Source: an uncultured Bacilli bacterium
GTDB lineage: Bacteria; Bacillota_I; Bacilli_A; RFN20; CAG-449
Direction: 5' to 3'
Assembly: GCA_944332525.1 (NCBI GenBank)
Contig: CALVKD010000047.1
Span: 1 to 35,331 of the forward strand
Length of the DNA stretch: 35,331 bases
This document shows positions 8,373 to 18,497 of this stretch, in pieces; the first letter of the stretch is position 1; each line of letters begins with the position of its first letter. The notes beneath the pieces are model-generated. The model was given only the letters and a program-made list of their open reading frames with translations. It did not search any database and had not been told where the DNA came from. A program made the translations under genes and the position numbers.

Positions 8373-9230
8373 ATGAAGAAACAATTATTATTCACTTTAT
8401 TAACCATGACTTTATTAACAGCTTGTGGGGGAACAACTTCATCAGTTGTTTCCTCTGCTCCTGTTAGCAGTCCATCATCTACGACAACTTCAGAAGTTTC
8501 ATCTTCAACTTCTGATAGTCCTTATTCTGATTTTGATTTATCGTTTAGAGGAATCACCATTGATAATGTTTATGAAGATTATTCATCAGCATCATTTGGT
8601 GGAATGCTTGAAGATATCGGTATTGGAGCTTGGATGGTTGTCGGTGATGAATACACAATTAATGTCGATATTAAAGATCTTTCAGATCAAACCATTTCTG
8701 TCGAGTTTGATGATCCGAGTATTTGCGAGTATCGTCTAGATAATATTGACGGACAAAAATCTCACAAATTAATTCCATTGAAAACTGGCGGAACTACAAT
8801 GCGTATCTACGACGCAAATCATGATTTAATCTACCGCAATGCGATTAACTGCCGCGTTGCTATTAGAGATATTGATACAATGTTTGAGGTTCTCTACCAA
8901 GCTGATTACTGGGCTGGAGCCTTCTCATCTGCTGCAGGAATTGGTTACTACCGCTTCTCTATGTCAGCCGATGAAAATCACAACATTGTCACAATATCCG
9001 GTCAAGATTCAGGAATTAGTTACGCACCAGCGCAATTTGAAGTTGATCTTGATAATTACGTCGAATCAGATGTCGAAACTTTCCATACTTACGACTTTAG
9101 TTGCACGATGATTACAACTGATACAAGCTTAAATATCACGCATTTTGCTGTATCTTTATCACTAGACACAATCTATGTTTCTGAAGATATCGGTATTCTC
9201 GATTTCTTTAGACCAGTCTATCTCGATTAA
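8373..9230 (+). CDS. Lipoprotein, second gene of the operon, unknown function
   Basis: This 285-residue protein has a signal peptide with lipobox L-T-A-C (Cys18), then a Ser/Thr/Pro/Val linker to about residue 48. The mature domain (50-285) is beta-rich and acidic with no recognised motif; it includes a segment with D-D-P-S-I-C-E and L-K-T-G-G-T-T-M-R-I-Y that resembles the strand pattern of a single Ig-like (BIG2-type) fold. GGAG lies five bases before the ATG. The gene starts 17 bases after the previous stop and ends 24 bases before the next start, so it is part of the operon. The function is not known. Confidence 0.82.
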   Translation: MKKQLLFTLLTMTLLTACGGTTSSVVSSAPVSSPSSTTTSEVSSSTSDSPYSDFDLSFRGITIDNVYEDYSSASFGGMLEDIGIGAWMVVGDEYTINVDIKDLSDQTISVEFDDPSICEYRLDNIDGQKSHKLIPLKTGGTTMRIYDANHDLIYRNAINCRVAIRDIDTMFEVLYQADYWAGAFSSAAGIGYYRFSMSADENHNIVTISGQDSGISYAPAQFEVDLDNYVESDVETFHTYDFSCTMITTDTSLNITHFAVSLSLDTIYVSEDIGILDFFRPVYLD

Positions 9231-9254
9231 TTAGAAAGGGGATTAAATCAGGAT

Positions 9255-11909
9255 ATGAAAAAAACTAAAATATTAACTTTGGTAGCTATGGCAGCATTAT
9301 TAGCTGCTTGCGGAGGAACATCTTCATCAGTTACCTCATCATCACAAGGAATTAGCACACCTTCTACTTCACAAACTCCATCAGTTTCATCTGAAACTAG
9401 TACTGCTACTAGTTCCCAAGGTGGTAGTTCTTCAACAACTAGCCAAACACCGGTTGAAGAAGAATACCGCGTCAATATCGGAGCTACTATGGGAGGTATT
9501 ACTGTAACCAGCGATAAAGAAAAAGCTAAAGCTGGGGAAGTCATTACCTTAACTGTTACTGTCACTAATAACAGTTATACAGTCACCGGTGTTTTCTATG
9601 ATGAATCTGCTTGTACAAAAACAAACGATACGACATATTGGTTCATTATGCCGGATCATCCAGTAACTGTTACAGTTAGAGCTAATGTCGAAGGCGATGT
9701 TACTTTACAAGGTGATATCACTGCAGCTTTTACTGAAGAAAACGGAATTTATGTAGCTAGAAACGTTAAAGTCGATGCTGATAGTGACTTCAATTTAGTC
9801 ATTAAAAGCGGTGATACTACCGAAGAACTCGATTCTTTCTCGCTTGATAGATACAAAACAACTGCTAATATTGAATACTCAAGACAAAATGAATATGCTT
9901 TTGAAATTAAAGGTGGCTGCACATATGATTTCTTCTACGATGTCAATAATGGCGCGCGTCCTTTCTATGTAAGAAGAACTGCTGTAAATTCTTTACCTTC
10001 CGGTGAGGATTCACTTTATAGCTTATTTACTGGATATATTCTTTCTGAATGCACAGTTAATCCTCAAGGTATCACAGCGATTAATTATACTAATGAGGCT
10101 GCTAATGAAACTTATCAATGGAAGTTATATAACAATAACACCTCATATGCTAAAGTAACTGAAAGTGATAGCACTGGTGCAGTTAAAACTAAGGCTGAAG
10201 TTTATACTAAGCTTGAAGATTCTACATTGACTATTGTTGATACTTATACCCCATCGACTGAAGACGCTTATGAATATGATTACTCTTGCTGGGGTGATTC
10301 AGAAAAATATGCCGGTCGTTATGTTATTAGTGATAACGATGAAGACGGTGATTTAACAAGCGATATTGAATTTGAACAATACTCAAATTACGTCAATTCA
10401 CACACAGCCGATTTTGTTCTTAAACAAGGTTATAACCATGGCATGGAATCAATTGAAACAGACTTTATGCATTCTTACCGCGTTGGAATGGTAGTTGAAG
10501 ATTATATTAAACAAGCTTCTGTCAACATTACCTCTGAAGATACTGCTGAAGGATTTACTACAAAAATTGTCTCTTCAAAAACTTATGATGATACCGGCTC
10601 TAATGGTGGAGTTGGAAAATACCATCTTGAATATCGGGCAACACTTAATTTCAAAGATGACGGAACATTATTATCTATCGATTATGAGTATAAAACCTTT
10701 GATGAATCAGTGTTCAATTTCACTAATTTTACTTGGCTCAGCGGTGATACAGCTAGTAACTATGCAAACAACGGCAAGTTAGTCAACCATGTCACTGCAA
10801 CTTACACTTATGGCACCGAATCAGCACCTGATTATACGTTTGATGTCACACCTTACTTTGTCTCCCAAATCAAAGATCTCAGCGTTAATAATCCAGATGC
10901 CGATATTGATGCAGCGAACAAATTAAATGTCGGTGATGCAGCTGAAGATTATGCCGCTTGCACTTATTTACCAGAAACTGCGCTCGATACTTGGCAATAT
11001 GAATTCCTCTCTTCTAGTAATGAAAATGTCATCGCTTATGATGATTCATATGTTGAATATGCTGCTATTGGAGATGGAACAACTACATTAACATTTGGTT
11101 CTGTTAATGGATTAGGAACCTCTGCTACAGTTGATGTCACAGTAGCATATACTTATAAATTAAGAAACATTTACCTTTATGAAGATTTCGGAAAATATGC
11201 ACCTATCACTAGTTCTTCATCCGCAGAGCTCAACGCAGGTACAGTTGCTGAATATGGTCTCCAAGCAAAAGAATCAGCACACAACACAGTTATCCCATTG
11301 CCAAGCGATGCCACAGCAGAAATTATCGATAAAAAAGGATTAGATATCGCTGTAACATTAAATAATGTCAACGGAACTTTGGTTGTCGATACCAGCAAAG
11401 CAGTTGTCACTTCATCAACGGATTTCGTTGTTAGAATCAATACTTCTTATTACGATTCCGAATGGGTTTCTAAACCAATAGAATTTACATTCACAATTTT
11501 ACCAAGCGTTAGCGCAGATAATATTGTTGGAACATATCTACCTAATGACTCTTCGTACGCTGGAGATTCAATTACCTTTACTAAAAATTCTACTTCATCA
11601 ATTCCAGGATATGAAGGAACATTACCTTATATTGGAACAATGACCGCAGACAAGGCTTCTTATAGTTTTGCATGGGGAATTAATGAATTAAGTGAAATTG
11701 AAACAGAATTCCTAAGTGGCGCGTTACCTGAAGGCGCGATGGTCGATTTAGATCTCGTCTATCATTCAGACACAGAGTCACTTGATGTCATCTTCTCTTA
11801 CTCCGTCATTGGTGATACCACTGGTGGAGATTATGGTACTACCTACGAAGTTATCGGATATTACGATGAAGAAAGCTTCCCTGTTTACGTTACTTTCAAC
11901 AAGCAATAG
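9255..11909 (+). CDS. Large lipoprotein with InlB-B-repeat-like domain
   Basis: This 884-residue lipoprotein has the lipobox L-A-A-C (Cys19) and a Ser/Thr/Gln linker of about 45 residues. Residues 71-145 resemble a divergent InlB B-repeat (Flg_new_2-like) module: K-A-G-E-V-I-T-L-T-V early and the hallmark F-I-M-P-D-H-P-V-T-V-T-V at the end. The remaining roughly 740 residues are beta-rich, Tyr/Asp/Thr-rich and unrecognised, ending in a G-T-Y-L-P-N module akin to the C-terminal modules of the 5620 and 18498 genes. AAAGGGG lies 13 bases before the ATG and AGGA immediately before it. An adhesive or ligand-binding surface role is likely but unproven. Confidence 0.85.
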   Translation: MKKTKILTLVAMAALLAACGGTSSSVTSSSQGISTPSTSQTPSVSSETSTATSSQGGSSSTTSQTPVEEEYRVNIGATMGGITVTSDKEKAKAGEVITLTVTVTNNSYTVTGVFYDESACTKTNDTTYWFIMPDHPVTVTVRANVEGDVTLQGDITAAFTEENGIYVARNVKVDADSDFNLVIKSGDTTEELDSFSLDRYKTTANIEYSRQNEYAFEIKGGCTYDFFYDVNNGARPFYVRRTAVNSLPSGEDSLYSLFTGYILSECTVNPQGITAINYTNEAANETYQWKLYNNNTSYAKVTESDSTGAVKTKAEVYTKLEDSTLTIVDTYTPSTEDAYEYDYSCWGDSEKYAGRYVISDNDEDGDLTSDIEFEQYSNYVNSHTADFVLKQGYNHGMESIETDFMHSYRVGMVVEDYIKQASVNITSEDTAEGFTTKIVSSKTYDDTGSNGGVGKYHLEYRATLNFKDDGTLLSIDYEYKTFDESVFNFTNFTWLSGDTASNYANNGKLVNHVTATYTYGTESAPDYTFDVTPYFVSQIKDLSVNNPDADIDAANKLNVGDAAEDYAACTYLPETALDTWQYEFLSSSNENVIAYDDSYVEYAAIGDGTTTLTFGSVNGLGTSATVDVTVAYTYKLRNIYLYEDFGKYAPITSSSSAELNAGTVAEYGLQAKESAHNTVIPLPSDATAEIIDKKGLDIAVTLNNVNGTLVVDTSKAVVTSSTDFVVRINTSYYDSEWVSKPIEFTFTILPSVSADNIVGTYLPNDSSYAGDSITFTKNSTSSIPGYEGTLPYIGTMTADKASYSFAWGINELSEIETEFLSGALPEGAMVDLDLVYHSDTESLDVIFSYSVIGDTTGGDYGTTYEVIGYYDEESFPVYVTFNKQ

Positions 11910-11918
11910 GAGATTCCA

Positions 11919-13304
11919 ATGAGAAAAAAATTAATCTTATCATTACTTGTCTTATCATCAATTGGTTTAACCGCATGTAATCAAGGTACGACAAGTCTCA
12001 TATCAAGTGTTGAAAGTTCGTCTTCGCAAACAAGCATAGTATCAAGTGATAATGTCTCAACAGTTGGCGAAGCTTTACAAGCTTTAAAAAACATTGACTT
12101 TGAACTGGTGACTATTTCAACTAATGAGGGGAAAATTTTCGATACTGTTTTTACTCAAGATTTCACTTATGATGCATTAAGTAGTCAAGGTTATTTAGTC
12201 AAAGATGGAAAAGTTTATCCATATATTGATGACAATCAAACAATTCGAACTGGTTTAGAAACAACTTTCACTTCTCTCTATGGTCAAGGTGGAGCAGTGA
12301 GCAATTTTGATCTCAATTTATCATTGCTAGACTATAGCACTGATGAGGTAACTTCCTTAAAACGCGATTTTGTTGTACCTATTATCAAAATGATGGGTAT
12401 AGGGGAACAATATTACACAACCGTGCTCTCATGCCGCCTCTATCTAGATGGAAATAAAGCAACTGATTTAGGAATTGAAGTAAATGTCGATGGTTCAATC
12501 TACCGCGGTTTAATTCTTGATTATGAAGGAGAATTTGACTACGTTGATGAATTCATCAAAAATGATGCTTTATCCACAATCGACCCATTATTGCTGCATG
12601 TAAAGGAATTATTCAATCAAGATAATTATACTCTTTGCTTATATGATGATGCTTCAACACCAGATACTCCGACATCATATTCATATTTCACTGATGATTA
12701 CTATATTCAAATCTTTACAAATGCTTATATCGCTCTTAATCCATTAGCTCAATCACAGCAATATGGTTATATGGAAATTCTTAATCCAAATACTCCGATT
12801 ACCATAAGCGGTCAAGATTTAATCTTTGATGATATTTATATGTTCACTTATAGCGGAAGTTATGAAACAGAAGGAAGTTTGGGAATTTACACCCGTGAAA
12901 ATCCTTCTAAGCCTGGCTATGCTCAAGGTGCTTTCACTTATCGGTGCACGGATATTTCACAGGTTATGAATTATCCGCGTTACTCATCGCTTTTCTCGTA
13001 TCTCCAAGTTTTTGAAGAAACCGAAAGCGAAATAGAAGGCGCAAGAACTTTCTCAACAACTTATCAACCAGTTATCGCTGATATTTTAGATAATTATGGC
13101 TTAACCGGTGGATTTGATAACTATGGAGGAATTGAAACATTACAGATTATTGATATCCCAGAAAGCAACCGGGCTAATGAACGCGTTATCTTCCGTTTAT
13201 TAACTCCCGGTGGAACTGGTTACTATGATCTTGATCACACCAATTTCGGAAGTACAGCATTTGCTCCATTTGAAGATTTAAGACAATCGCTTAATCTCGA
13301 TTAA
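11919..13304 (+). CDS. Lipoprotein, last gene of the first lipoprotein operon
   Basis: This 461-residue lipoprotein has the signal peptide MRKKLILSLLVLSSIGLTAC with lipidated Cys20, followed by a shorter Ser-rich linker (about 22-47). The mature region looks like a mixed alpha/beta domain with many Tyr, Asp and Gly residues; no motif is recognised. It sits nine bases after the preceding stop with AGGAG just before the ATG, so it is translated from the same message, and the operon terminates 7 bases downstream of its stop. No enzymatic signature is visible. Confidence 0.82.
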   Translation: MRKKLILSLLVLSSIGLTACNQGTTSLISSVESSSSQTSIVSSDNVSTVGEALQALKNIDFELVTISTNEGKIFDTVFTQDFTYDALSSQGYLVKDGKVYPYIDDNQTIRTGLETTFTSLYGQGGAVSNFDLNLSLLDYSTDEVTSLKRDFVVPIIKMMGIGEQYYTTVLSCRLYLDGNKATDLGIEVNVDGSIYRGLILDYEGEFDYVDEFIKNDALSTIDPLLLHVKELFNQDNYTLCLYDDASTPDTPTSYSYFTDDYYIQIFTNAYIALNPLAQSQQYGYMEILNPNTPITISGQDLIFDDIYMFTYSGSYETEGSLGIYTRENPSKPGYAQGAFTYRCTDISQVMNYPRYSSLFSYLQVFEETESEIEGARTFSTTYQPVIADILDNYGLTGGFDNYGGIETLQIIDIPESNRANERVIFRLLTPGGTGYYDLDHTNFGSTAFAPFEDLRQSLNLD

Positions 13305-13310
13305 AACAAA

Positions 13311-13342
13311 AAGGACTGTTCTCAAGAACAATCCTTTTTATT
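13311..13342. terminator. Bidirectional intrinsic terminator between lipoprotein operon and mgtA
   Basis: AAGGACTGTTCT pairs with AGAACAATCCTT around a four-base loop (one mismatch), followed by TTTTTATTTT on the plus strand. Read on the minus strand the same hairpin is followed by TTTTTGTTTT. It therefore can end both converging transcripts. Confidence 0.85.
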
Positions 13343-13348
13343 TTGCTT

Positions 13349-16126
13349 TTATAAAAGTCTGCCGTAATGCTTCTTATAGAGATACTTTGCAATCGTAGTT
13401 AATATTGAATAAATTAAAACAAATATAATCATAAACAATATAAATAACGGATTTATCGGTGAAAAATCAAAGATGGTATTAATGTTTGGAACATAAATAA
13501 CAAAGAAACCTAATAAACAAGAAACAATAATTCCAAGTGATAAAGTAATAGATGGGAATGATTGAATTAAAGGCAATTTTTCGGTTCTTAAGAAAGCATA
13601 GACAACGTTTTGAGTTAATAAAGATTCTAAGAAAAATCCAGATTGGAAAATCGTCATGAATAAAATGAATTCTGGACTATTGCTTTCCCACAGTTGATTA
13701 AATTGACTGCCGACTGCCATTGGGCAAATATAGTACATCAATAAAGCAAATGTTAACATATCGACAAGAGAAGATATTGGGCCAAAGGTAAACATAAAGT
13801 TTCTAATTTGCCGAGATGAGAAATTTAATGGCTTAAGAATTTGTGATTCATCAACTTTGTCAAAAGGAATAACTCCGCATGAGATATCAGTAATAATGTC
13901 GAGCAAGATTAAGTGTAAAGCTCTCATCGGCATAAAAGGAATCCATAAAGCTCCAATCGATTGCGAAATCATGTTACCGAAGTTTGAGGAAGTTTGACCC
14001 TTGAGGTATTTCATCATATTGACATAGGATTTTCTGCCTTCGATAATCCCGTCTTTTAAAACATCTAAATTATTTTCCATCATAACGATATCCGCGGCTT
14101 CTTTAGCAATATCCGTTGCATCTTTAAAAGAAATACCGACATCAGCCAAACGAAGGGATGGAGCATCGTTGATTCCATCACCCATGAAACCAACGGTATG
14201 CTTAAATTTATTTTCTTTTAAAGCTTTGACAATACGATATTTATCATCTGGGCTAAGCTTATAGAAAATATTATATTCTTCGACTTTATTTTGTAATTCA
14301 TTATCATCCATTGCAGCAATTTCTTCGCCGGAAAGATATTTAACATTAGTAAAGCCGGTTTTTTTGGTAACTTCTAAAGTGGTTTGTAAATTATCTCCGG
14401 TTAATACCTTAATCTCCACACCATAATGACGCAAAGAATTTAAAGCTGATTCAGCATTGCTTTTGACTTTATCTTCAAATGATAAAAATCCTAAAAATAT
14501 CATATCTTTTTCATCTGAAATATCAACTGTAGCCTTTTCATCCATTTCGCGAATAGCTAATAAGATAACTCTTCTTCCGCGTCTTTCTTCTTGATTGACT
14601 TTAAGAAGAATTTTTTCTTTAATCTCATCTGTAAGCGCGATAGCTTCTGTATTATTTCTTAGTTTTACTTTAGAAATGGTCTCAAGCATTTCTTTACAGG
14701 CACCTTTAGTGATTAAGTACTTTTTCTTATCAGTTACATTTTCTAAAAACACCGATAGTCTCTTGCGATGGAAATCAAAAGGTAATTCATCAATTTTCTG
14801 ATAATCAGAAGAAATATCTAAAATATGCGAAGCGTTCAATGAAGAAAAATAAATAATTGATTTATCGATAACTGAACGAATTCCGCTTTGGAAATACGAA
14901 TTTAAGTATGCGTATTGCAAAACGTAATCGTCGTCATTGTCATCATCTAAATTAAAGTAATCACATAAAGTTGAACTCGCCTCAGTCAGAGTGCCGGTTT
15001 TATCTGTGCATAATACATCCATCGCTCCAAAGTTTTGGATAGTATTAATATCTTTTACAATAACCTTCTTCTCTGACATTTTTAAAGCGCCTTTAGCTAA
15101 ATTAGAAGCCACTTGCATCGGTAATAAGCTCGGCATAATACCAACAGCGACAGTAATAGCAAAGACAAAAGCTTCAATCCATTGATGATAATCGTTATAT
15201 CCGCTAATAGTAATACCTGATGGCGAGATATTTATTCCTATTCCGTCTACTAAGAAAACAATCGGCAGCATGATGACTAAAAAAGTAATTAAAAGCTTAG
15301 AGACACTATCAATTCCCTTTTCAAAAGCTGTTTTACCTTTTTTCTCAACTACTTTTTTAGCTAATTGTCCAAAAACTGTTTTATCGCCAACAGCAATAAT
15401 TATTCCTTTTCCTTGCCCAGAAACAATATTTGAACCAGAGAACAATAAGCACTGCGCATCAAAAATAGATGATATATTACTTTCTAATGGCAAATCATTC
15501 TTTTCAACCGCTTCTGATTCTCCAGTCAAACTCGCCTGAGAAACAAATAAATCTTTTGATTCGATAACTCTAATATCAGCAGGGACCATATCTCCGGCTG
15601 ATAACATAACAATATCACCTACAACTAATTCACTATTTGGAACTTCGACTTTTGCATTATCACGAATAATAGTTGATGTATTTTCTGATAAAGATTTCAG
15701 TGCCTGTGTACTTCTAAGAGACTTATTTTTTTGAACAAAGCCAACTAACCCTGACATCAAAATAATGATGATCAAAATAAGCGGCGTAATCCACCAAGTC
15801 ATTTTCTCTTCTTCTGAAGATGGAGCTAGATAAGAAACAAGTCCTGAAACTACAGCGACAAAGAGCATTATAAAAATAAATGGCGAACTAAAAGATTCTA
15901 ATAATCTAATGATTACAGTTTCGTCTTTAGCTTTCGATAAGATATTTTTTCCATACTTTTCTTCGCTAGCATTTCTTTCTTCTAATGAAAGACCCTTATT
16001 AGCATCAGAAGAAAGACTTCGGAGGCACTGATCTTTCGTTAACTTCGCATTTTCAAATAATTCTTTTGAAACATCATTTTTATTGATTAACTCAGTTTTA
16101 TTAATTTTATTCTTTTTTAAAATCAT
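13349..16126 (-). CDS. mgtA: Magnesium-importing P-type ATPase (MgtA/MgtB type, P3B)
   Basis: This 925-residue membrane pump uses ATP to import Mg2+. Visible motifs are TGES of the actuator domain (201-204), the phosphorylation site D375-K-T-G-T, TGDN (576-579) and G-D-G-I-N-D-A-P (649-656). The M4 segment reads M-P-S-L-L-P-M, the P3B counterpart of the MgtA P-E-M-L-P-M stretch, followed by L-A-K-G-A. Helices at about 80-100 and 112-130, the M3-M4 pair and six C-terminal helices give the usual topology and full length. AGGAGG sits eight bases before the ATG. The leader is short (under about 100 bases), with no obvious Mg2+-sensing structure. It is monocistronic and converges with the lipoprotein operon. 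Confidence 0.93.
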   Translation of the reverse strand: MILKKNKINKTELINKNDVSKELFENAKLTKDQCLRSLSSDANKGLSLEERNASEEKYGKNILSKAKDETVIIRLLESFSSPFIFIMLFVAVVSGLVSYLAPSSEEEKMTWWITPLILIIIILMSGLVGFVQKNKSLRSTQALKSLSENTSTIIRDNAKVEVPNSELVVGDIVMLSAGDMVPADIRVIESKDLFVSQASLTGESEAVEKNDLPLESNISSIFDAQCLLFSGSNIVSGQGKGIIIAVGDKTVFGQLAKKVVEKKGKTAFEKGIDSVSKLLITFLVIMLPIVFLVDGIGINISPSGITISGYNDYHQWIEAFVFAITVAVGIMPSLLPMQVASNLAKGALKMSEKKVIVKDINTIQNFGAMDVLCTDKTGTLTEASSTLCDYFNLDDDNDDDYVLQYAYLNSYFQSGIRSVIDKSIIYFSSLNASHILDISSDYQKIDELPFDFHRKRLSVFLENVTDKKKYLITKGACKEMLETISKVKLRNNTEAIALTDEIKEKILLKVNQEERRGRRVILLAIREMDEKATVDISDEKDMIFLGFLSFEDKVKSNAESALNSLRHYGVEIKVLTGDNLQTTLEVTKKTGFTNVKYLSGEEIAAMDDNELQNKVEEYNIFYKLSPDDKYRIVKALKENKFKHTVGFMGDGINDAPSLRLADVGISFKDATDIAKEAADIVMMENNLDVLKDGIIEGRKSYVNMMKYLKGQTSSNFGNMISQSIGALWIPFMPMRALHLILLDIITDISCGVIPFDKVDESQILKPLNFSSRQIRNFMFTFGPISSLVDMLTFALLMYYICPMAVGSQFNQLWESNSPEFILFMTIFQSGFFLESLLTQNVVYAFLRTEKLPLIQSFPSITLSLGIIVSCLLGFFVIYVPNINTIFDFSPINPLFILFMIIFVLIYSILTTIAKYLYKKHYGRLL

Positions 16127-16227
16127 TTCAATGTCCTCCTTTTCCCTGCCTTCTAATCTACTCTATGCCTTAGAAAAGTAGAACATTTTTTTACTATTTT
16201 CGATATTTTAATTACTTCAAATCACAT

Positions 16228-17142
16228 TTATCGATTTTCTATATTATTTTTGCGATTGAATAATGGTTTATCGCTGCTAGTTAGTATTGCTCCAATAATC
16301 ATTATTGCTAAAGCTATAACATATTGAAATGTCGGTATTTGTAAAAACAAAATCAAAGAAAATATTGAAGCGACGAACGGATTTATCGCATAATAAGCAC
16401 TTGTGCGAGCGGCTCCAATATATCTCTGAGCATAAATATAAAAAAGAATTGATAATCCATAAGCAACTATTCCGATTCCAATTGCAGCAAATATTGTCCA
16501 ACTATAAGTAATTGTTTCTCCAATAGCAAATCCTATAATCAACGACCCTGTTCCAGAAAATATTCCTTAATTAAGACAATAACTATAGGGTCAGAATTAG
16601 AAATCTTTTTGGTGCAATTATTTTCTATTCCCCAGCAAACGGCAGCTAATAAAACAAATAATGAGCCAAACGAAAAATTTAAAGATTCATCGTTTTCAAA
16701 AGACAAAATTAAACAAGAAATAGTAATAGTTATTATGCCGAGAATAACCCGTAAAGACATTTTTTCTTTAAATATGACAAAGGCAATTATCGCTGTCATT
16801 ACAATCTCAAAATTATTTAATAATGATACATTTGCCGCTGAAGAATATTTTAAACCGTACATCAAAAGTATAGGGGCAGCAATATCAAGAATAACCATTA
16901 AGAAAAAAAATATATATAATCTTTACGTTGAAATTTTGAATTATCAGAAGGTATTTTAAATATTTTTTTAACAGAAAAATTATTATCATACAAACACCTG
17001 CTCCTAAATAAAGAAACCCTGCCATTAAAGTCGGAGCGATATACTTTAACAATACTTTTGATAAAGGTGATGACAGAGAATAACTTAAAGCTGCAAAAAT
17101 TGCTAATGATATTCCTTTTTTATTAGATTTTTTATCTTCCAT
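16228..17142 (-). pseudogene. EamA/DMT-family permease gene with three frameshifts
   Basis: Three overlapping pieces on the minus strand add up to one ten-helix drug/metabolite transporter of about 305 residues. The N-terminal part contains L-S-S-P-L-S-K-V-L-L-K-Y-I-A-P-T. The middle part contains L-D-I-A-A-P-I-L-L-M-Y-G-L and L-L-N-N-F-E-I-V. The C-terminal part contains I-I-G-F-A-I-G-E and the second EamA repeat. Continuity is restored by adding one base at each of three homopolymers: the T7 at 16963-16969, the A8 at 16903-16910 and the CC at 16565-16566 (plus-strand letters). The first and last pieces share a frame, as three single-base losses predict. This is either a decaying gene or clustered sequencing error. 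The family exports or imports small metabolites. Confidence 0.85.
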
Positions 17143-17262
17143 AATTTTATTTTATTATTTATTTGAATATTAAATTGAAATTCTTATTATTTTTCTAACA
17201 ATTTATATTTTCGTCTGAAATAAAAATAATTATTAACAAATTTGAAAGTCTATGTATTTAAC

Positions 17263-17291
17263 TTTACATATTATTTCTTAAGTTGTAATAT
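17263..17291 (+). promoter_or_regulatory. Candidate promoter of the second lipoprotein operon
   Basis: TTTACA (17263-17268), 17 bases, TAATAT (17286-17291) would start transcription about 20 bases before the gene. An alternative is TTGAAA (17242-17247) with TACATA (17265-17270). Both are imperfect. Confidence 0.35.
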
Positions 17292-17319
17292 AAGAAATAA
17301 GTTTAAAGGGGAAATTTGT

Positions 17320-18480
17320 ATGAAAAAAAGAATAATGTTTTTTGCATTAGTTTTTTTGCTATTATCGAGTTGTAATAGCAACATAACTTCCGATGTCAGT
17401 TCGATTATCGATAAACCTCCAATTACAACAAGCGACGTCACATCTATCTCAAATAGTTTATTAGATAGCAGTGTCGAAAGCAGTGTTGAAACAAACGATT
17501 GGAACACTGAAATAAAAAATGTATTTAAAACTGTATTGGAAGATGAAAGTTTAGTTCCATACATTAAAGCAGATTACTATACATTTGATGTAAAACAGGA
17601 TCAAGGAATAGATTTTGTAGATATCTTACTAAGTGGTATTCATACCGAAACTATTATAGAAGATTATACAGAAATCTTAGAAAGCAATGGTTATTATGTA
17701 AGTCAGCCTTCTTTGGATTATTTAGCATCAAAAGAAGTTGATGTGGAAGATAATTGCTATATCCAGTTCAATTTAATAGAACAAAACGGAACCAGTAGCG
17801 GTAATTTTCTTCATCTAATGGCCTATCGAGTCCAAGAAAGAACGACAATATGGCCAGACGATTTATTATATACAATGTATTTTGAAACATTGCCGAAATT
17901 TCCAGCAAAATCCTATGAAATGTCTTACTATTTTGATTCTACAAATGTGACTTATGTCCTAACTTGTTATGCATATTATACAGAAGAAAATGGATATGAA
18001 TTATACAAGGATTCATTAACAAATTCTGGATTCGATATTTTAGATAGTGGTGACTATTATAAAGCGACAAGCGAAACATCAAATTTAGATGTTATGGTTT
18101 ATGATTATGATAGTTTAAATAACTTAGTCTATCTAAAAGTAACCTGCAACAGATTACATTTTCCTGGCTTCATGTTCAAATTATTAATTGAAGAGGAAAT
18201 ACCTACCATTGAAGTAAGTGGATGCGAATATGATTATTTCTTCTTTGATAATAATGAAGGGCTATTAAATGACTATACACTAGAACCATACGTTCCTGTT
18301 CTTTATATCTATAATGTAGGAAGCGAATACTATCTAGATTATTTAAATCGCTTGATAGAAAACGGCTGGAAGGAAGATACAGATGGAACTTACAAAAAGA
18401 CTATAAATGATAAAGAACATACGTTATTTCTAGTATATAGCGAGACATATGAATCAATGGCTATTTTTGTCATTAAATAA
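17320..18480 (+). CDS. Lipoprotein, first gene of the second lipoprotein operon
   Basis: This 386-residue lipoprotein has the signal peptide MKKRIMFFALVFLLLSSC with lipidated Cys18, then a Ser/Thr/Asp linker to about residue 55. The mature part appears to contain about four copies of a loosely repeated unit in which a Tyr-rich beta segment precedes a short helix with L-x-x-x-G-[FWY] (for example L-E-S-N-G-Y-Y-V, L-T-N-S-G-F-D-I and L-I-E-N-G-W-K-E). I do not recognise the fold. The ATG at 17320 is chosen because AAAGGGG lies eight bases upstream; a further upstream in-frame start would add 26 unrelated residues. The next gene starts 17 bases after its stop. Confidence 0.82.
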   Translation: MKKRIMFFALVFLLLSSCNSNITSDVSSIIDKPPITTSDVTSISNSLLDSSVESSVETNDWNTEIKNVFKTVLEDESLVPYIKADYYTFDVKQDQGIDFVDILLSGIHTETIIEDYTEILESNGYYVSQPSLDYLASKEVDVEDNCYIQFNLIEQNGTSSGNFLHLMAYRVQERTTIWPDDLLYTMYFETLPKFPAKSYEMSYYFDSTNVTYVLTCYAYYTEENGYELYKDSLTNSGFDILDSGDYYKATSETSNLDVMVYDYDSLNNLVYLKVTCNRLHFPGFMFKLLIEEEIPTIEVSGCEYDYFFFDNNEGLLNDYTLEPYVPVLYIYNVGSEYYLDYLNRLIENGWKEDTDGTYKKTINDKEHTLFLVYSETYESMAIFVIK

Positions 18481-18484
18481 AAAA

Positions 18485-18491
18485 GGGGGGG
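18485..18491 (+). promoter_or_regulatory. Seven-G tract acting as ribosome-binding site
   Basis: A run of seven G bases follows AAAAA and lies six bases before the ATG of the 1061-residue lipoprotein. It is the only purine-rich Shine-Dalgarno candidate there. A G7 run is conspicuous in such AT-rich DNA and could vary in length by slippage. Confidence 0.6.
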
Positions 18492-18497
18492 AATTTT

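Noticed and set aside
5985-8384. Minus-strand open frames opposite the first lipoprotein gene
   Set aside because: They mirror the Thr/Val-rich repeats of the true gene, have no ribosome-binding sites and resemble no protein family.
16127-16227. Possible Mg2+ riboswitch before mgtA
   Set aside because: The leader is short and no conserved structure is visible; only a strong AGGAGG site can be supported.
16609-16959. Plus-strand open frame opposite the broken EamA gene
   Set aside because: The minus-strand reading reconstructs a complete transporter, so the plus frame is a shadow.
17242-17319. Upstream extension of the lipoprotein gene at 17320
   Set aside because: It would put 26 residues before a normal lipoprotein signal peptide and ignore the AAAGGGG site just before 17320.
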